Shown here: positions 8,511-16,331 of the stretch, piece after piece
Position numbering within the stretch: the first letter of the stretch is position 1
Layout: every line of letters starts with the position of its first letter
Virus record (IMG/VR): IMGVR_UViG_3300017968_000022
Span: 1 to 38,203 of that record
DNA length: 38,203 bases
Reading direction: 5' to 3' (one strand)
DNA from: a virus
Program-made: the position numbers and the translations under genes
The notes under the pieces: model-generated
What the model was told of the DNA's origin: nothing
The model's input: only the letters and a program-made list of their open reading frames with translations
The model's database searches: none

Positions 8511-9176
8511 ATGAACAATGTTTACCATATTACTCAAATTCGAATGATTCGAGATCTTGAAGAGTTTAGCAAAAAACAAATTATCTCTGGTTTTGTTTTA
8601 AAATATCTCAAAGAAAACGGCATTGAAAAAACAAAATTTTATGAATTTTGTTCTGGTATGACAAGAAAACAAACCAGAAGTTTGCATAAAATATTGGTAA
8701 ATGCTTACTACTATCATACCAAAGACAACAACGAAATTGATTTGCAAATAAGATACGATCTTGAAGATGCATATTTTACAATCACAAATAACTTAATAAC
8801 CAAAAGCACAGAATACTGCTTTCCTAGTGTGTTAAACAAGTACAGAAGAGATATAAATCCAGTAAGAGCATTGTATTTTGATATACTTGAATTGGAATTT
8901 GATTTAGAACATCCTGACAACAATCAACAATTTATTATTTCAAAGTTTTATGATCAAATCTTTTTTAAAAAATTAATGCATGATATAGAAACAGATATCA
9001 ACAGTTTAGAAAAAATAGAATACAAATTTAACGATGCTAAAAAATCTTATCCGTTTTTTACACTTCCTCTCAGCTTTTATCATACGCAAGAAATAATTAA
9101 AGACATGAAAAAATGGATAAAAACTTTTAACGATTTTTATAGAAAAATAAATGGTGAAAATTTAATATATGATTAA
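8511..9176 (+). CDS. Conserved-looking hypothetical protein, no recognised domain
   Basis: Unrecognised 221-residue protein, rich in Lys, Asn, Phe, Tyr and Ile and predicted mostly helical. It has no signal peptide, membrane segment or catalytic motif I can name. Visible landmarks are a charged N-terminal helix (QIRMIRDLEEFSKKQIISGF), FCSGMTRKQTRSLHKILVNA (about 46-65), and an acidic middle (YFDILELEFDLEHPDNN). It appears to have its own near-leaderless late promoter, and its stop overlaps by 4 nt the stop of the convergent fibre-like gene, so the junction has no terminator. AT content looks higher than in the structural genes around it. Confidence 0.75.
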   Translation: MNNVYHITQIRMIRDLEEFSKKQIISGFVLKYLKENGIEKTKFYEFCSGMTRKQTRSLHKILVNAYYYHTKDNNEIDLQIRYDLEDAYFTITNNLITKSTEYCFPSVLNKYRRDINPVRALYFDILELEFDLEHPDNNQQFIISKFYDQIFFKKLMHDIETDINSLEKIEYKFNDAKKSYPFFTLPLSFYHTQEIIKDMKKWIKTFNDFYRKINGENLIYD

Positions 9177-11857
9177 ATTACACAGGTAATTAATCTTACT
9201 AGATTTTCTGAATCATCGTCTTCAATTGCTTTACCAATAACAAACACACAGTTTGTTACACCATCAAATGCTTTACCAACGCCGGGAATATCACTTGAAA
9301 CAATTAAATCACCTTTTTTAACCGGACCTACAACATTTACTGGTACTCTACCTCTAAGTGCAACAGCAACAGTAGTACCTGTTTGTGTGCTGTTCATCAA
9401 GTATGCTGGATCTGTTGAAACTACTCCGGCAATTCTATGATCCATTGCTGTGTTAGATTGTGTAACTTCTTTATCACCACCAAACACCATGACTGTACCT
9501 GGTTCATACTCTGCATCACTTTCATATAATTCTGCCAAGTCAGCATACTGTGCCTGTGTTGCTGTTAGTGTTGCAACATTGGCTTGAATATTTGCTAATG
9601 CTATGTTTGAAACAACTGTTGTTGTAGAAGTTACTGCATTAGATGTTAAAAACACAAATTGATCTGAGGATTCTTGCCAGATCATACCAGCATGGTTTTC
9701 AGTTGATCCACGTTCAATTAGTAAGCCTGCATCTAGTGAATTAGTACTTGAGTCACCAGCATTTCTATTTAGATACAACAAAGGATCATCAACTTCTAAC
9801 TGTGTAACATCTACAGTTGTGGTATCACCAAGCACAGTTAGATTTCCTGAGATTGTTAAATCTGTAATTTCGCCACCACTTGCAGTTAAATTACCAGATA
9901 GGTTAGCATTGGTTCCGGTGAAACTACCAACAATATTAACTGTTCCTGTTCCTGTGATTGATTGTGAGTTTAAATCCAAATTTCCGCCAAGTTGTGGTGA
10001 TGTATCATCACGAACACTTAATATTCCAGTATCTGTGTCAATGTCTGTTCCTACTACCCAAGTGTTGCCATTGTATTTTAGTATTGAATTTGCTGTTGCA
10101 CCAGATGTGTCAACATCTGACAATGAATTAATTGATGTGTTTGCTACTGCATTATCAAAGTCTGTTTGACTAAAAGGTGCTTGTGCCTGCCAATCACTGC
10201 CTGTCCATACTAGTGCATCACCAGTAGAAGCAAGAGAACTATTGGCACCAACATTAACATCTGTTAATTCAGCTAAAGTATCAGATGATGTTACAGCGTT
10301 GTCAACATATGTTTTTGTTGCGGCATCTGTACCAAGTGTAGGCGTAGCAAGATTAATAATTTTTTTGTTGTTTAGATCTAAATTTGATGCCGATGCTGAA
10401 ATCTGCGGTGATGTGTCTTGTGAAATTTCAGTTAGAATATTGGCTTGGTCAATAATTTCTGTTAGATGTATACAGTTATGACTGGTATCTGTGCCTGTTG
10501 AATATGTTGGATTTGGTGTTAGTGTTCCATTGGCTGTGTTAGCATCGTAGTATACTGAATATGTGTGAGCAGAAGTATCACCGGGTGCATCAAAAGTGCT
10601 AAAATGAGTTTGATGGAATGTTTCTGTGGTATTTCCTACAACAACATCTTCACTTAATAAAACTTCTGTGTTGGCACCTTTGTCTCTGTACAATCTAATA
10701 TAAAATTCTGTGTCTCCGGAAGAAGTCTGCACAGTGTATCTTACCTGTGTTTGAATTTCTATTTTGTTTGCTGAGCTTTGAGGAGTGATTGACACTGACA
10801 ATCCTGATGCTGATTCATTTTGCAGTGTTGTACCTGATACTGCTGTGGTTGATGTGTTTTGATCTGTTTTAAAATTAGCAACTGCTTGTCCTAAAAATGC
10901 AACATCAACTGTTGAACCTGAGTTTGAATAATTGAATCTCAAATAACCGCCATCATTGGCAGGATTATCTACAATAGCAACGTCTGAAAGTGAATTAATA
11001 GATGTGTTTGCTATCACATTGTCAACCCTTGTGTCTGTGTAATATAAATTAGCAGAGCCTTCTGCTAAATTGTCTGTGGTATGATTTGACAGACTCGAAA
11101 CTGTTCCTGTGAGAGCACCGGTAGTTGAGTCTAACACAACTGTGCCCAAATGTACGATATTACCAAAATGAGTTCCTGTGGTATTGCCAAGGAAAGTGGC
11201 ATCTGTTCCGTTGGTGCCGTTGTTTAAAACAACTGTACCATTATATGAAAGAACTCTGGCTTTAAGAGTAGCATCTGAACCATTTGATGCTGTACCGTTG
11301 TTTAAAATAATAATATTACCATCATCAGCATGAACATTACCAATAAGATCACCAGTAAAATGCCCATTAGCAATATTACCAATTGAACCTGTAATGTCAC
11401 CATTGGCTAAGAATAAATTTCCTTCAATGTAAATATCTGAAGCATGTACGTGTACTGGATCATCGTGTCCTAGATGCACACCATCAATATAGCCACCGTT
11501 GATATCTGCGTTTGCGGCAGTAATTGTGTCTGTGACTTCTAAGTTAGCATAACTGGTGTTTCCGCCAATACTAATATTAGCGTTTCCAAAGTCTACTGTG
11601 ACACCGTCGGATCCTGTAAAGCTCCAAACACCGGCACCATTCGACTGAGTATAAAGTAAACTAGCAACAACCACACCGCTTTCTTCTACTTCAATTCCAC
11701 TGCCAGTTGATGGTATTGATCCTTGACTAGAATTAACTGTAATTACTGGATCAGTTGTGATTAGATTATTACTAGTAATAGTAGTTGACGAGTCATCAAA
11801 TACTACTGTGTTAGCAAAATTAAAAGTTCCTGATGTACGTCTGGTAGTTTTTGCCAT
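9173..11857 (-). CDS. Tail fibre/adhesin-like modular virion protein
   Basis: An 894-residue, Ser/Thr/Asn/Gly-rich beta-structured protein built from fibre-type modules. These include NLAEGSANLYYTDTRVDNVI, two NTSINSLSDV units and a third LAELTDV unit each leading to a (L)xYxGxxW strand, DTSPQLGGNLDLNSQSI, and LGTDAATKTYVDNAV. A well-defined C-terminal domain occupies about 773-894 (YADLAELYESDAEYEPGT, then GVVSTDPAYLMN), seen at the end of many marine phage fibre-like proteins. The start is set by an AGGAGC site. It follows the gp23 terminator and has its own late element, so it is expressed separately from the capsid. It could be a tail fibre or a head decoration fibre; the sequence does not decide. 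Confidence 0.75.
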   Translation of the reverse strand: MAKTTRRTSGTFNFANTVVFDDSSTTITSNNLITTDPVITVNSSQGSIPSTGSGIEVEESGVVVASLLYTQSNGAGVWSFTGSDGVTVDFGNANISIGGNTSYANLEVTDTITAANADINGGYIDGVHLGHDDPVHVHASDIYIEGNLFLANGDITGSIGNIANGHFTGDLIGNVHADDGNIIILNNGTASNGSDATLKARVLSYNGTVVLNNGTNGTDATFLGNTTGTHFGNIVHLGTVVLDSTTGALTGTVSSLSNHTTDNLAEGSANLYYTDTRVDNVIANTSINSLSDVAIVDNPANDGGYLRFNYSNSGSTVDVAFLGQAVANFKTDQNTSTTAVSGTTLQNESASGLSVSITPQSSANKIEIQTQVRYTVQTSSGDTEFYIRLYRDKGANTEVLLSEDVVVGNTTETFHQTHFSTFDAPGDTSAHTYSVYYDANTANGTLTPNPTYSTGTDTSHNCIHLTEIIDQANILTEISQDTSPQISASASNLDLNNKKIINLATPTLGTDAATKTYVDNAVTSSDTLAELTDVNVGANSSLASTGDALVWTGSDWQAQAPFSQTDFDNAVANTSINSLSDVDTSGATANSILKYNGNTWVVGTDIDTDTGILSVRDDTSPQLGGNLDLNSQSITGTGTVNIVGSFTGTNANLSGNLTASGGEITDLTISGNLTVLGDTTTVDVTQLEVDDPLLYLNRNAGDSSTNSLDAGLLIERGSTENHAGMIWQESSDQFVFLTSNAVTSTTTVVSNIALANIQANVATLTATQAQYADLAELYESDAEYEPGTVMVFGGDKEVTQSNTAMDHRIAGVVSTDPAYLMNSTQTGTTVAVALRGRVPVNVVGPVKKGDLIVSSDIPGVGKAFDGVTNCVFVIGKAIEDDDSENLVRLITCVI

Positions 11858-11876
11858 TGTGTTCTGCTCCTACAAT

Positions 11877-11882
11877 TATTTA
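11877..11882 (-). promoter_or_regulatory. Late promoter element (CTAAATAA) of the fibre-like gene
   Basis: TAAATA on the minus strand, 19 nt before the ATG at 11857, with AGGAGC between them. Confidence 0.55.
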
Positions 11883-11922
11883 GCAGAATTATTAGTATCT
11901 AATGTATAACTTTTTAATGATC

Positions 11923-11956
11923 AAAAAAAAACGCCCGACACAGAGCCGGGCGTTTT
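11923..11956 (-). terminator. Intrinsic terminator after gp23
   Basis: A 10-bp perfect stem (arms 11928-11937 and 11947-11956, core CGCCCG/CGGGCG) with a 9-nt loop. On the minus strand it is followed by a run of nine T. It lies 26 nt past the gp23 stop and ends the head operon. Confidence 0.95.
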
Positions 11957-11982
11957 GAATATTACAAAAATACTTAAACGGC

Positions 11983-13155
11983 TTATAAGAAGCTTAGGTT
12001 TGAAGTATTGATGTTGATTTTTGATAGGTAGTCACCTGCATTACCTAATGATGATGCTGTGTTTGAAAGCTCAACGTAACCGTATCTTGTCATAAATGAC
12101 ACTACTGGCTCGAATGTAGCTGGATCAATCACAACGCCTGATGACATTAGTGGAATGTAAGGACAGTAGAATGCTGGTGCATCTACTTCACCTGGGCCTT
12201 TGTAACCAACTAGTACTGGTGTTGCATCTGAGGCATATGAGTTTACATATACTCTCATTGCACCGTTTAAAGTACCTACAAACTTAGTGTTTGTTGGTGC
12301 TTCAAATGTACCTTCAGTTGTTCTTGCAAAAGCTGAAGTTGTTGCAGATTGTAGAATTGTAAGAGCAGTTGGAGACATAACAGCATAGTTACCTGCGCCT
12401 CTTCTTGTTCTTTGTGCAATTCTGTTTGCTTCTCTGTTGATTAGAACAGCAAGTGCGGCATGCTCGTCACCTACGAATGTAGCTGTACCTGATGCGTTAC
12501 CTTGATCGTAATCATCACCTGAAGCTGAAGCTAGAGATAATAGTGAACCGATAATTTCTTGATCGATTTCAGCTGTGATCTCTTGTGCTAAAGCGGCCAT
12601 GATTTCTGCTTCAACATCAAGACCATGCATTGCATTGGCATCTTGAGCTGATTCAAAAGTCCATCTTGCTGATAGCTTTCTTGTTTTAGCTTCAACAGTC
12701 TGCTTTAAGATTTGAATTGATAGTCTGTTACCAGCTACACCTTCTTTTGAAGCTGTTGCATCGGCAGTTGTACCTGATGCTGAATCATCACCTGAGTAAC
12801 CTCTGGCAATTGATGCTGGTGATAATGCCTCGTCACCGGCTGTTACACCGTTGGCTGAGTCGGCATATCTGACTCTTAATGTGTGGATCTGACCTACTGG
12901 ACCTGTCATTGGCTGTACACCAACGATTTCATTCGCGATCACTGTAGGCATAACCCTTCTAATTACTGGAAGGATAACTTTGTTTAGGGCGGCTACGTTA
13001 CCGGCACCTGTTGCACCTGCTGTGGCACTTTCAGCCAAATACTTCTGAGTGTTTTCTAGAACTGCACTCATTGTATCTTTTTTTTGGCCTGCAAGACCTT
13101 CTAGCAGTGCTGATTTAGTATCATTCCAATTTTCAGTTAATGTTTTATCTGACAT
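11983..13155 (-). CDS. gp23: Major capsid protein, gp23-like
   Basis: Major head subunit. The N-terminal delta peptide region (residues 1-42) is helical, followed by KYLAESATAG. The LAE before S43 fits the (L/I)xE site cut by the gp21 protease in T4, predicting maturation after E42. The body holds VILPVIRRVMPTVIANEIVG and GPVGQIHTLRVRYAD (about 63-98), ARWTFESAQDANAMHGLD, and ISVY-like late strands, all typical of gp23. At 390 residues it is shorter than T4 gp23 (521), lacking much of the insertion domain, as in other marine relatives. It is the last gene of the head operon (4 nt after gp22), with a TAAGGAG site, and is followed by a strong terminator. Confidence 0.95.
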   Translation of the reverse strand: MSDKTLTENWNDTKSALLEGLAGQKKDTMSAVLENTQKYLAESATAGATGAGNVAALNKVILPVIRRVMPTVIANEIVGVQPMTGPVGQIHTLRVRYADSANGVTAGDEALSPASIARGYSGDDSASGTTADATASKEGVAGNRLSIQILKQTVEAKTRKLSARWTFESAQDANAMHGLDVEAEIMAALAQEITAEIDQEIIGSLLSLASASGDDYDQGNASGTATFVGDEHAALAVLINREANRIAQRTRRGAGNYAVMSPTALTILQSATTSAFARTTEGTFEAPTNTKFVGTLNGAMRVYVNSYASDATPVLVGYKGPGEVDAPAFYCPYIPLMSSGVVIDPATFEPVVSFMTRYGYVELSNTASSLGNAGDYLSKININTSNLSFL

Positions 13156-13159
13156 AGTA

Positions 13160-14248
13160 TTAACTCCTTAATCCTGCTAGTCTTTTTATATTAACGATAT
13201 CGTTATCGATTGTTGTATTGTTATCAGTATTTACCGATCTGTCACCTGTGTGTTCTGTGATAATATTATCTGCTGATGCAGATTCTACCGTCTCATTTAA
13301 CACAGCTGGAAGATACTTTTCAAACTGCTTTTTTAAGTTTGATGTTTGTACTGATTCCAATAGTTCAACCATTACTTGACGTTTGTCTTTTGAAAGCGGA
13401 GAAACTAAATCTGTTAGAGTTTTTTCTCTAACCATTTTGTCCTCTGCAATCTTAAGTTTGGTTTGTGTTGCTTTAACTTCAGCTTCTTTTTCTTCAATTG
13501 CTTTTTCTAATTTAGAAACAGCTTCTTTAGACTCTGAAATTGTATTCTGCAACTTACGTATTTCTCCACCCTCTGAAAGGTAAGAACTCATGTATTCACC
13601 TGCGAATGCTTCAAACACTTTTCTACCAAAGTTGTTTTCTTTGGCAACTTTGATGTCTTCTTTTAAAGTGCTTAATTCACTCTTCAGTGTTGAATCAACA
13701 TGTTTTTCCACAAGACCTGCGGCTCTTTTGATGAAAGCTGATTTAGTATCTTCGATAAGTTTCTTACCTTCAGCTACTAGTTTGACTTTCTTTTCAACTA
13801 GATCCTTTTTGTCTTGAGCAAATTCTGTTAACTCTTTGGAGAGTTGTCTGACTACAAAGTTTTCCAACTTTGTAAATTGACCTTTAAGTGCTTCTCTGTC
13901 TGCTCTTAGTTCATTTACTTCTTTTACTAGTGTATCAGAAACAAATGTTGACAGCATATTAGAATGTTCACCGACTGCTTTTTTGTAAGCAACTCTTTCT
14001 TCAACAACTTTTGCTTTGTCTTCTGCAAATTCAGAAATTTCTTTCTTTAATGCATCTGACAGCATGTTGTCCATTGCTTCCACAATCTGTGATTTGTCAT
14101 TCTCATATCTCTGTGCAAATTCTTCTCTAAGCTCTGCAGAGATTTCCTCACGGGCTTCAGACAGCTTAGTCTCCCAAGCTTCTTGGACTTGTGTTTTCAG
14201 TTCTTCGCTTAACACATCTGAACCGAAAATTTCTGTTATATCTGCCAT
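13160..14248 (-). CDS. gp22: Prohead core scaffold protein, gp22-like
   Basis: Internal scaffold of the assembling head, degraded by gp21 during maturation (T4 role). The 362-residue protein is almost entirely charged helix and coiled coil, dominated by Glu, Lys and Ala. It shows repeats of the form ISEFAEDKAKVVEE / LTEFAQDKKDLVEK (about residues 72-165). The C-terminus (VNIKRLAGLRS) is basic, as expected for a capsid-binding end. It lies between gp21 and gp23, as in T4, with a TAAGGAG site before the ATG. It is longer than T4 gp22 (269). Confidence 0.88.
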   Translation of the reverse strand: MADITEIFGSDVLSEELKTQVQEAWETKLSEAREEISAELREEFAQRYENDKSQIVEAMDNMLSDALKKEISEFAEDKAKVVEERVAYKKAVGEHSNMLSTFVSDTLVKEVNELRADREALKGQFTKLENFVVRQLSKELTEFAQDKKDLVEKKVKLVAEGKKLIEDTKSAFIKRAAGLVEKHVDSTLKSELSTLKEDIKVAKENNFGRKVFEAFAGEYMSSYLSEGGEIRKLQNTISESKEAVSKLEKAIEEKEAEVKATQTKLKIAEDKMVREKTLTDLVSPLSKDKRQVMVELLESVQTSNLKKQFEKYLPAVLNETVESASADNIITEHTGDRSVNTDNNTTIDNDIVNIKRLAGLRS

Positions 14249-14258
14249 CTGAATCTCC

Positions 14259-14891
14259 TTACTTCTTGTTTAGCTCATGTATTAACTTAGTAATTTCGCT
14301 AGCCAAAAACTTCTGTGCTCTAGCATCATGCAAACTAGCATGTGCCAAGCCGTGTAATTTTTGACCACCGGTCATGTTCCATAAGCCTTCGTATATGGCT
14401 TTGGGATAGGCGTCTGGAGCAGAGGGTTGTGCAACGATGTCCACAGTGATGATTTCAAAGTCTTGAACTTCACCGCTTTCACTTACGTTACCAGAACCTC
14501 TGGAACTAACTCCTAATTTTGCACCACTTTCGAGTAAAGTTGTAACAATCTTACCCATTGGTGTAGGCATTATTTTTAGTTTTCCAATACCATTTGGACC
14601 ATCCATCCAAATTTCTTCAATCATGTGTGAAACTCTATCTAGATTAACTGTTAAGTTTTCTGGATGATCTGCTTCACCTAAAACACTAAAACCACCATCA
14701 AGTCTTTCTTTGATGTTGCTTACTGCTTTAGAAATTTCTGAAACCGGATAAACTCGTTGGTTTTGGTTTTTTACACCACCTTGAATAAACACACCTTTCA
14801 TTTTAAGGTGCTTGTTATCGTCTTTACCTTCGTGTAAAACTTCGATCTTTGCTTGATCGAATGTTAAACTTTCTGTTAATGGACGAATCAT
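14259..14891 (-). CDS. gp21: Prohead maturation protease, gp21-like
   Basis: Serine protease that cleaves scaffold and capsid proteins at (L/I)xE sites. I choose the ATG at 14891 (MIRPLTESLTFDQ), giving 210 residues against 212 in T4. The longer frame from 14954 would overlap the gp67-like gene, and this start leaves a 19-nt gap. Catalytic elements are visible: GEADHPENLTVNLDRVSHMI with H76, and KLGVSSRGSG with the nucleophile S129 or S130, followed by PSAPDAYPKAI. The same order of motifs is found in T4 (GELNHP, GVSSRG, PSAPDAW). It is third from the end of the gp67-gp21-gp22-gp23 operon. Confidence 0.92.
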   Translation of the reverse strand: MIRPLTESLTFDQAKIEVLHEGKDDNKHLKMKGVFIQGGVKNQNQRVYPVSEISKAVSNIKERLDGGFSVLGEADHPENLTVNLDRVSHMIEEIWMDGPNGIGKLKIMPTPMGKIVTTLLESGAKLGVSSRGSGNVSESGEVQDFEIITVDIVAQPSAPDAYPKAIYEGLWNMTGGQKLHGLAHASLHDARAQKFLASEITKLIHELNKK

Positions 14892-14910
14892 TCTAGGTTT
14901 GCCTTTCCTA

Positions 14911-15741
14911 TTACTTGCCTGTAATTGTTGACTTAGCTGATGCGTCTGCACCATCTTTTGAGTCAGCTGTTACTTTTGACATGTTTGGCTCAGTTGTTGA
15001 ACCCATGTCTTGTGGCTTAGGTGCTGAACCGCCTTTTTCTTCACCACCTTGTGCAATGTTACCAGCGTTGCCGCCCATATCATTTTTTGATGCTACTGGT
15101 GATTTAGTTGCGTCTGAACCATCTTTGTGATCAACTTTAACCGGCTTTAGTTCTGCTTCTTCAAGATCCTGTACAGTTTCTTCTGCAGACTCTTCTGCTG
15201 GCATCATTGATTCTTCATCATCTGACATTTCGTCTTCTGATTCTTCATCGCCGGCTTCTTCTTTACCGTTCATGATATCATCAAATTTGGCTTTTAGCTC
15301 TTCTAAGGCATTTTCTAAATCGTCTACTCTGTCTTCAACTTCTTCGTCGCCTTCAGCGTCTTTGTCTTCGTCGCCTTCGTGCTCGTCTTCGTTTGTTTCT
15401 TCGTAGTCAATTTCTTCAGCGTCTTCCTCGGCTTTTTGCTTTAGCTCATCTTTTAATTCAGCTTCTGCATCGCCTTCGGCACCTACTTGTTCTTCAACTG
15501 CTTCTTCTTCAGATTCCTCTGATTCTTCAACAGCATCTTCATCGGTAGTTTCTGCTTCTTCTACAGTGTCTTCTTCTGTAGTTTCTGCTTCTTCAACCGT
15601 GTCTTGTGAATTAACAAGCTCTTCATGAATAGTTCTAGCTTTTTCTACGATCACATCATGCAGTAGTGACTCTGCTTGATCCTGTTCACCGTTTACTAGA
15701 TACTCGAGAACTTGTTCTAATTTCGAACTCATTTCTGACAT
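14911..15741 (-). CDS. gp67: Prohead core protein, expanded gp67-like
   Basis: Head core component by position (between portal side and gp21) and by its N-terminus. The 276-residue protein starts with a short helical segment (LVNGEQDQAESLLHDVIVEK) comparable to the N-terminal helix of T4 gp67 (80 residues), then becomes extremely acidic. Residues 47-75 are a tandem repeat of (D)TVEEAETT(E/D)E. A further Glu/Asp block runs to about 195, and a neutral Gly/Ser/Lys tail ends in KSTITGK. The family is normally cleaved by gp21. A TAAGGAG site precedes the ATG. It opens the head operon. The large acidic expansion is the odd part. Confidence 0.7.
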   Translation of the reverse strand: MSEMSSKLEQVLEYLVNGEQDQAESLLHDVIVEKARTIHEELVNSQDTVEEAETTEEDTVEEAETTDEDAVEESEESEEEAVEEQVGAEGDAEAELKDELKQKAEEDAEEIDYEETNEDEHEGDEDKDAEGDEEVEDRVDDLENALEELKAKFDDIMNGKEEAGDEESEDEMSDDEESMMPAEESAEETVQDLEEAELKPVKVDHKDGSDATKSPVASKNDMGGNAGNIAQGGEEKGGSAPKPQDMGSTTEPNMSKVTADSKDGADASAKSTITGK

Positions 15742-15797
15742 GTCGTTTCTCCTTATAATATTAGTATCGATACTTTTAATATATTAATCGTTGTAGA

Positions 15798-15803
15798 TAT
15801 TTA
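15798..15803 (-). promoter_or_regulatory. Candidate late promoter element (GTAAATAT) of the head operon
   Basis: TAAATA on the minus strand 56 nt before the gp67-like ATG, with a TAAGGAG site in the leader. It is the only such element in the 152-nt gap 15742-15893. The rest of that gap is A/T runs, including an AT-only inverted repeat at 15847-15872. Confidence 0.4.
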
Positions 15804-15893
15804 CTACTTTTTTAAAATATTGGGTGCAAATAGACAGAAAATTCAGGTTTTTTTGAAAAAAATCAAAAAAACTTGTGTTTTTAAAAGATCTTT

Positions 15894-16094
15894 TTACTGT
15901 ACAGGTGGTTGACCGTACATTCTAGCCACAAATTCGCGGTTTTCCTCTTGATCTTGTTTTCTTATTTCTCTGACTCTTCTTAGTTTGTTTAAATGCTTAA
16001 GAGTCAGTCTTGTTTTTCGTGACGTGCTGATATCAGCACGATGATACTTGTCTTGATCAGGCAAATATGCTTCTTTTAGTTCGTTATATCTCAT
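15894..16094 (-). CDS. Small basic protein upstream of the prohead core gene
   Basis: A 66-residue, strongly basic protein (MRYNELKEAYLPDQDKYHR ... RKTRLTLKHLNKLRRVREIRK ... VARMYGQPPVQ). It sits where T4 has small core genes (67/68) between portal and protease, and I have the impression that similar small proteins occur at this place in marine T4-like phages. The function is unknown; a DNA- or scaffold-binding core role is a guess from charge and location. There is no ribosome binding site. The ATG lies 9 nt after the minus-strand half of a palindromic late promoter, so a 4-nt leader is predicted. Confidence 0.72.
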   Translation of the reverse strand: MRYNELKEAYLPDQDKYHRADISTSRKTRLTLKHLNKLRRVREIRKQDQEENREFVARMYGQPPVQ

Positions 16095-16102
16095 ATCAAA
16101 AA

Positions 16103-16117
16103 GTATTTAGTAAATAC
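16103..16117. promoter_or_regulatory. Palindromic bidirectional late promoter
   Basis: GTATTTA-G-TAAATAC is a perfect odd-length palindrome of two TAAATA elements pointing in opposite directions. The plus element ends 8 nt before the ATG at 16125 and the minus element ends 9 nt before the ATG at 16094. Only 30 nt separate the two start codons and neither has a ribosome binding site. Confidence 0.65.
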
Positions 16118-16124
16118 AGTTGTA

Positions 16125-16331
16125 ATGTCTTACGAATACATCACAGTCAAAGAACTTTTTGAGAGTGAACTTTCAGCAGTGAACAATTATATTGTGTTGT
16201 TAGAAAATCAAGATACATTAGATGAAGAACAACAAAAACAACTTGAAAAATTAAAAGTGGTTGCTGAATACCTTATTGACCGATTAGATGAAAAAATTTC
16301 TATAGGAACTGTATCAGATACTATGCACTAG
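16125..16331 (+). CDS. Small acidic hypothetical protein
   Basis: A 68-residue protein (MSYEYITVKELFESELSAVN ... LDEEQQKQLEKLKVVAEYLI) predicted to form two or three helices, one probably coiled-coil. I recognise no family. It is transcribed from the plus half of the palindromic promoter, against its neighbours, and its end overlaps the end of the portal gene by 11 nt. An independent late promoter with good coding character argues for a real small gene. It could be a late regulator or minor structural protein, but nothing in the sequence decides. Confidence 0.65.
   Translation: MSYEYITVKELFESELSAVNNYIVLLENQDTLDEEQQKQLEKLKVVAEYLIDRLDEKISIGTVSDTMH

Noticed and set aside
14892-14954. Longer N-terminus for the gp21 protease starting at 14954.
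   Set aside because: It would overlap the gp67-like gene by 44 nt, while the ATG at 14891 gives the T4-like length.
15847-15872. AT-only inverted repeat with T and A runs between the small basic gene and the head operon.
   Set aside because: The stem has almost no G-C pairs; not called as a terminator, although weak termination is possible.
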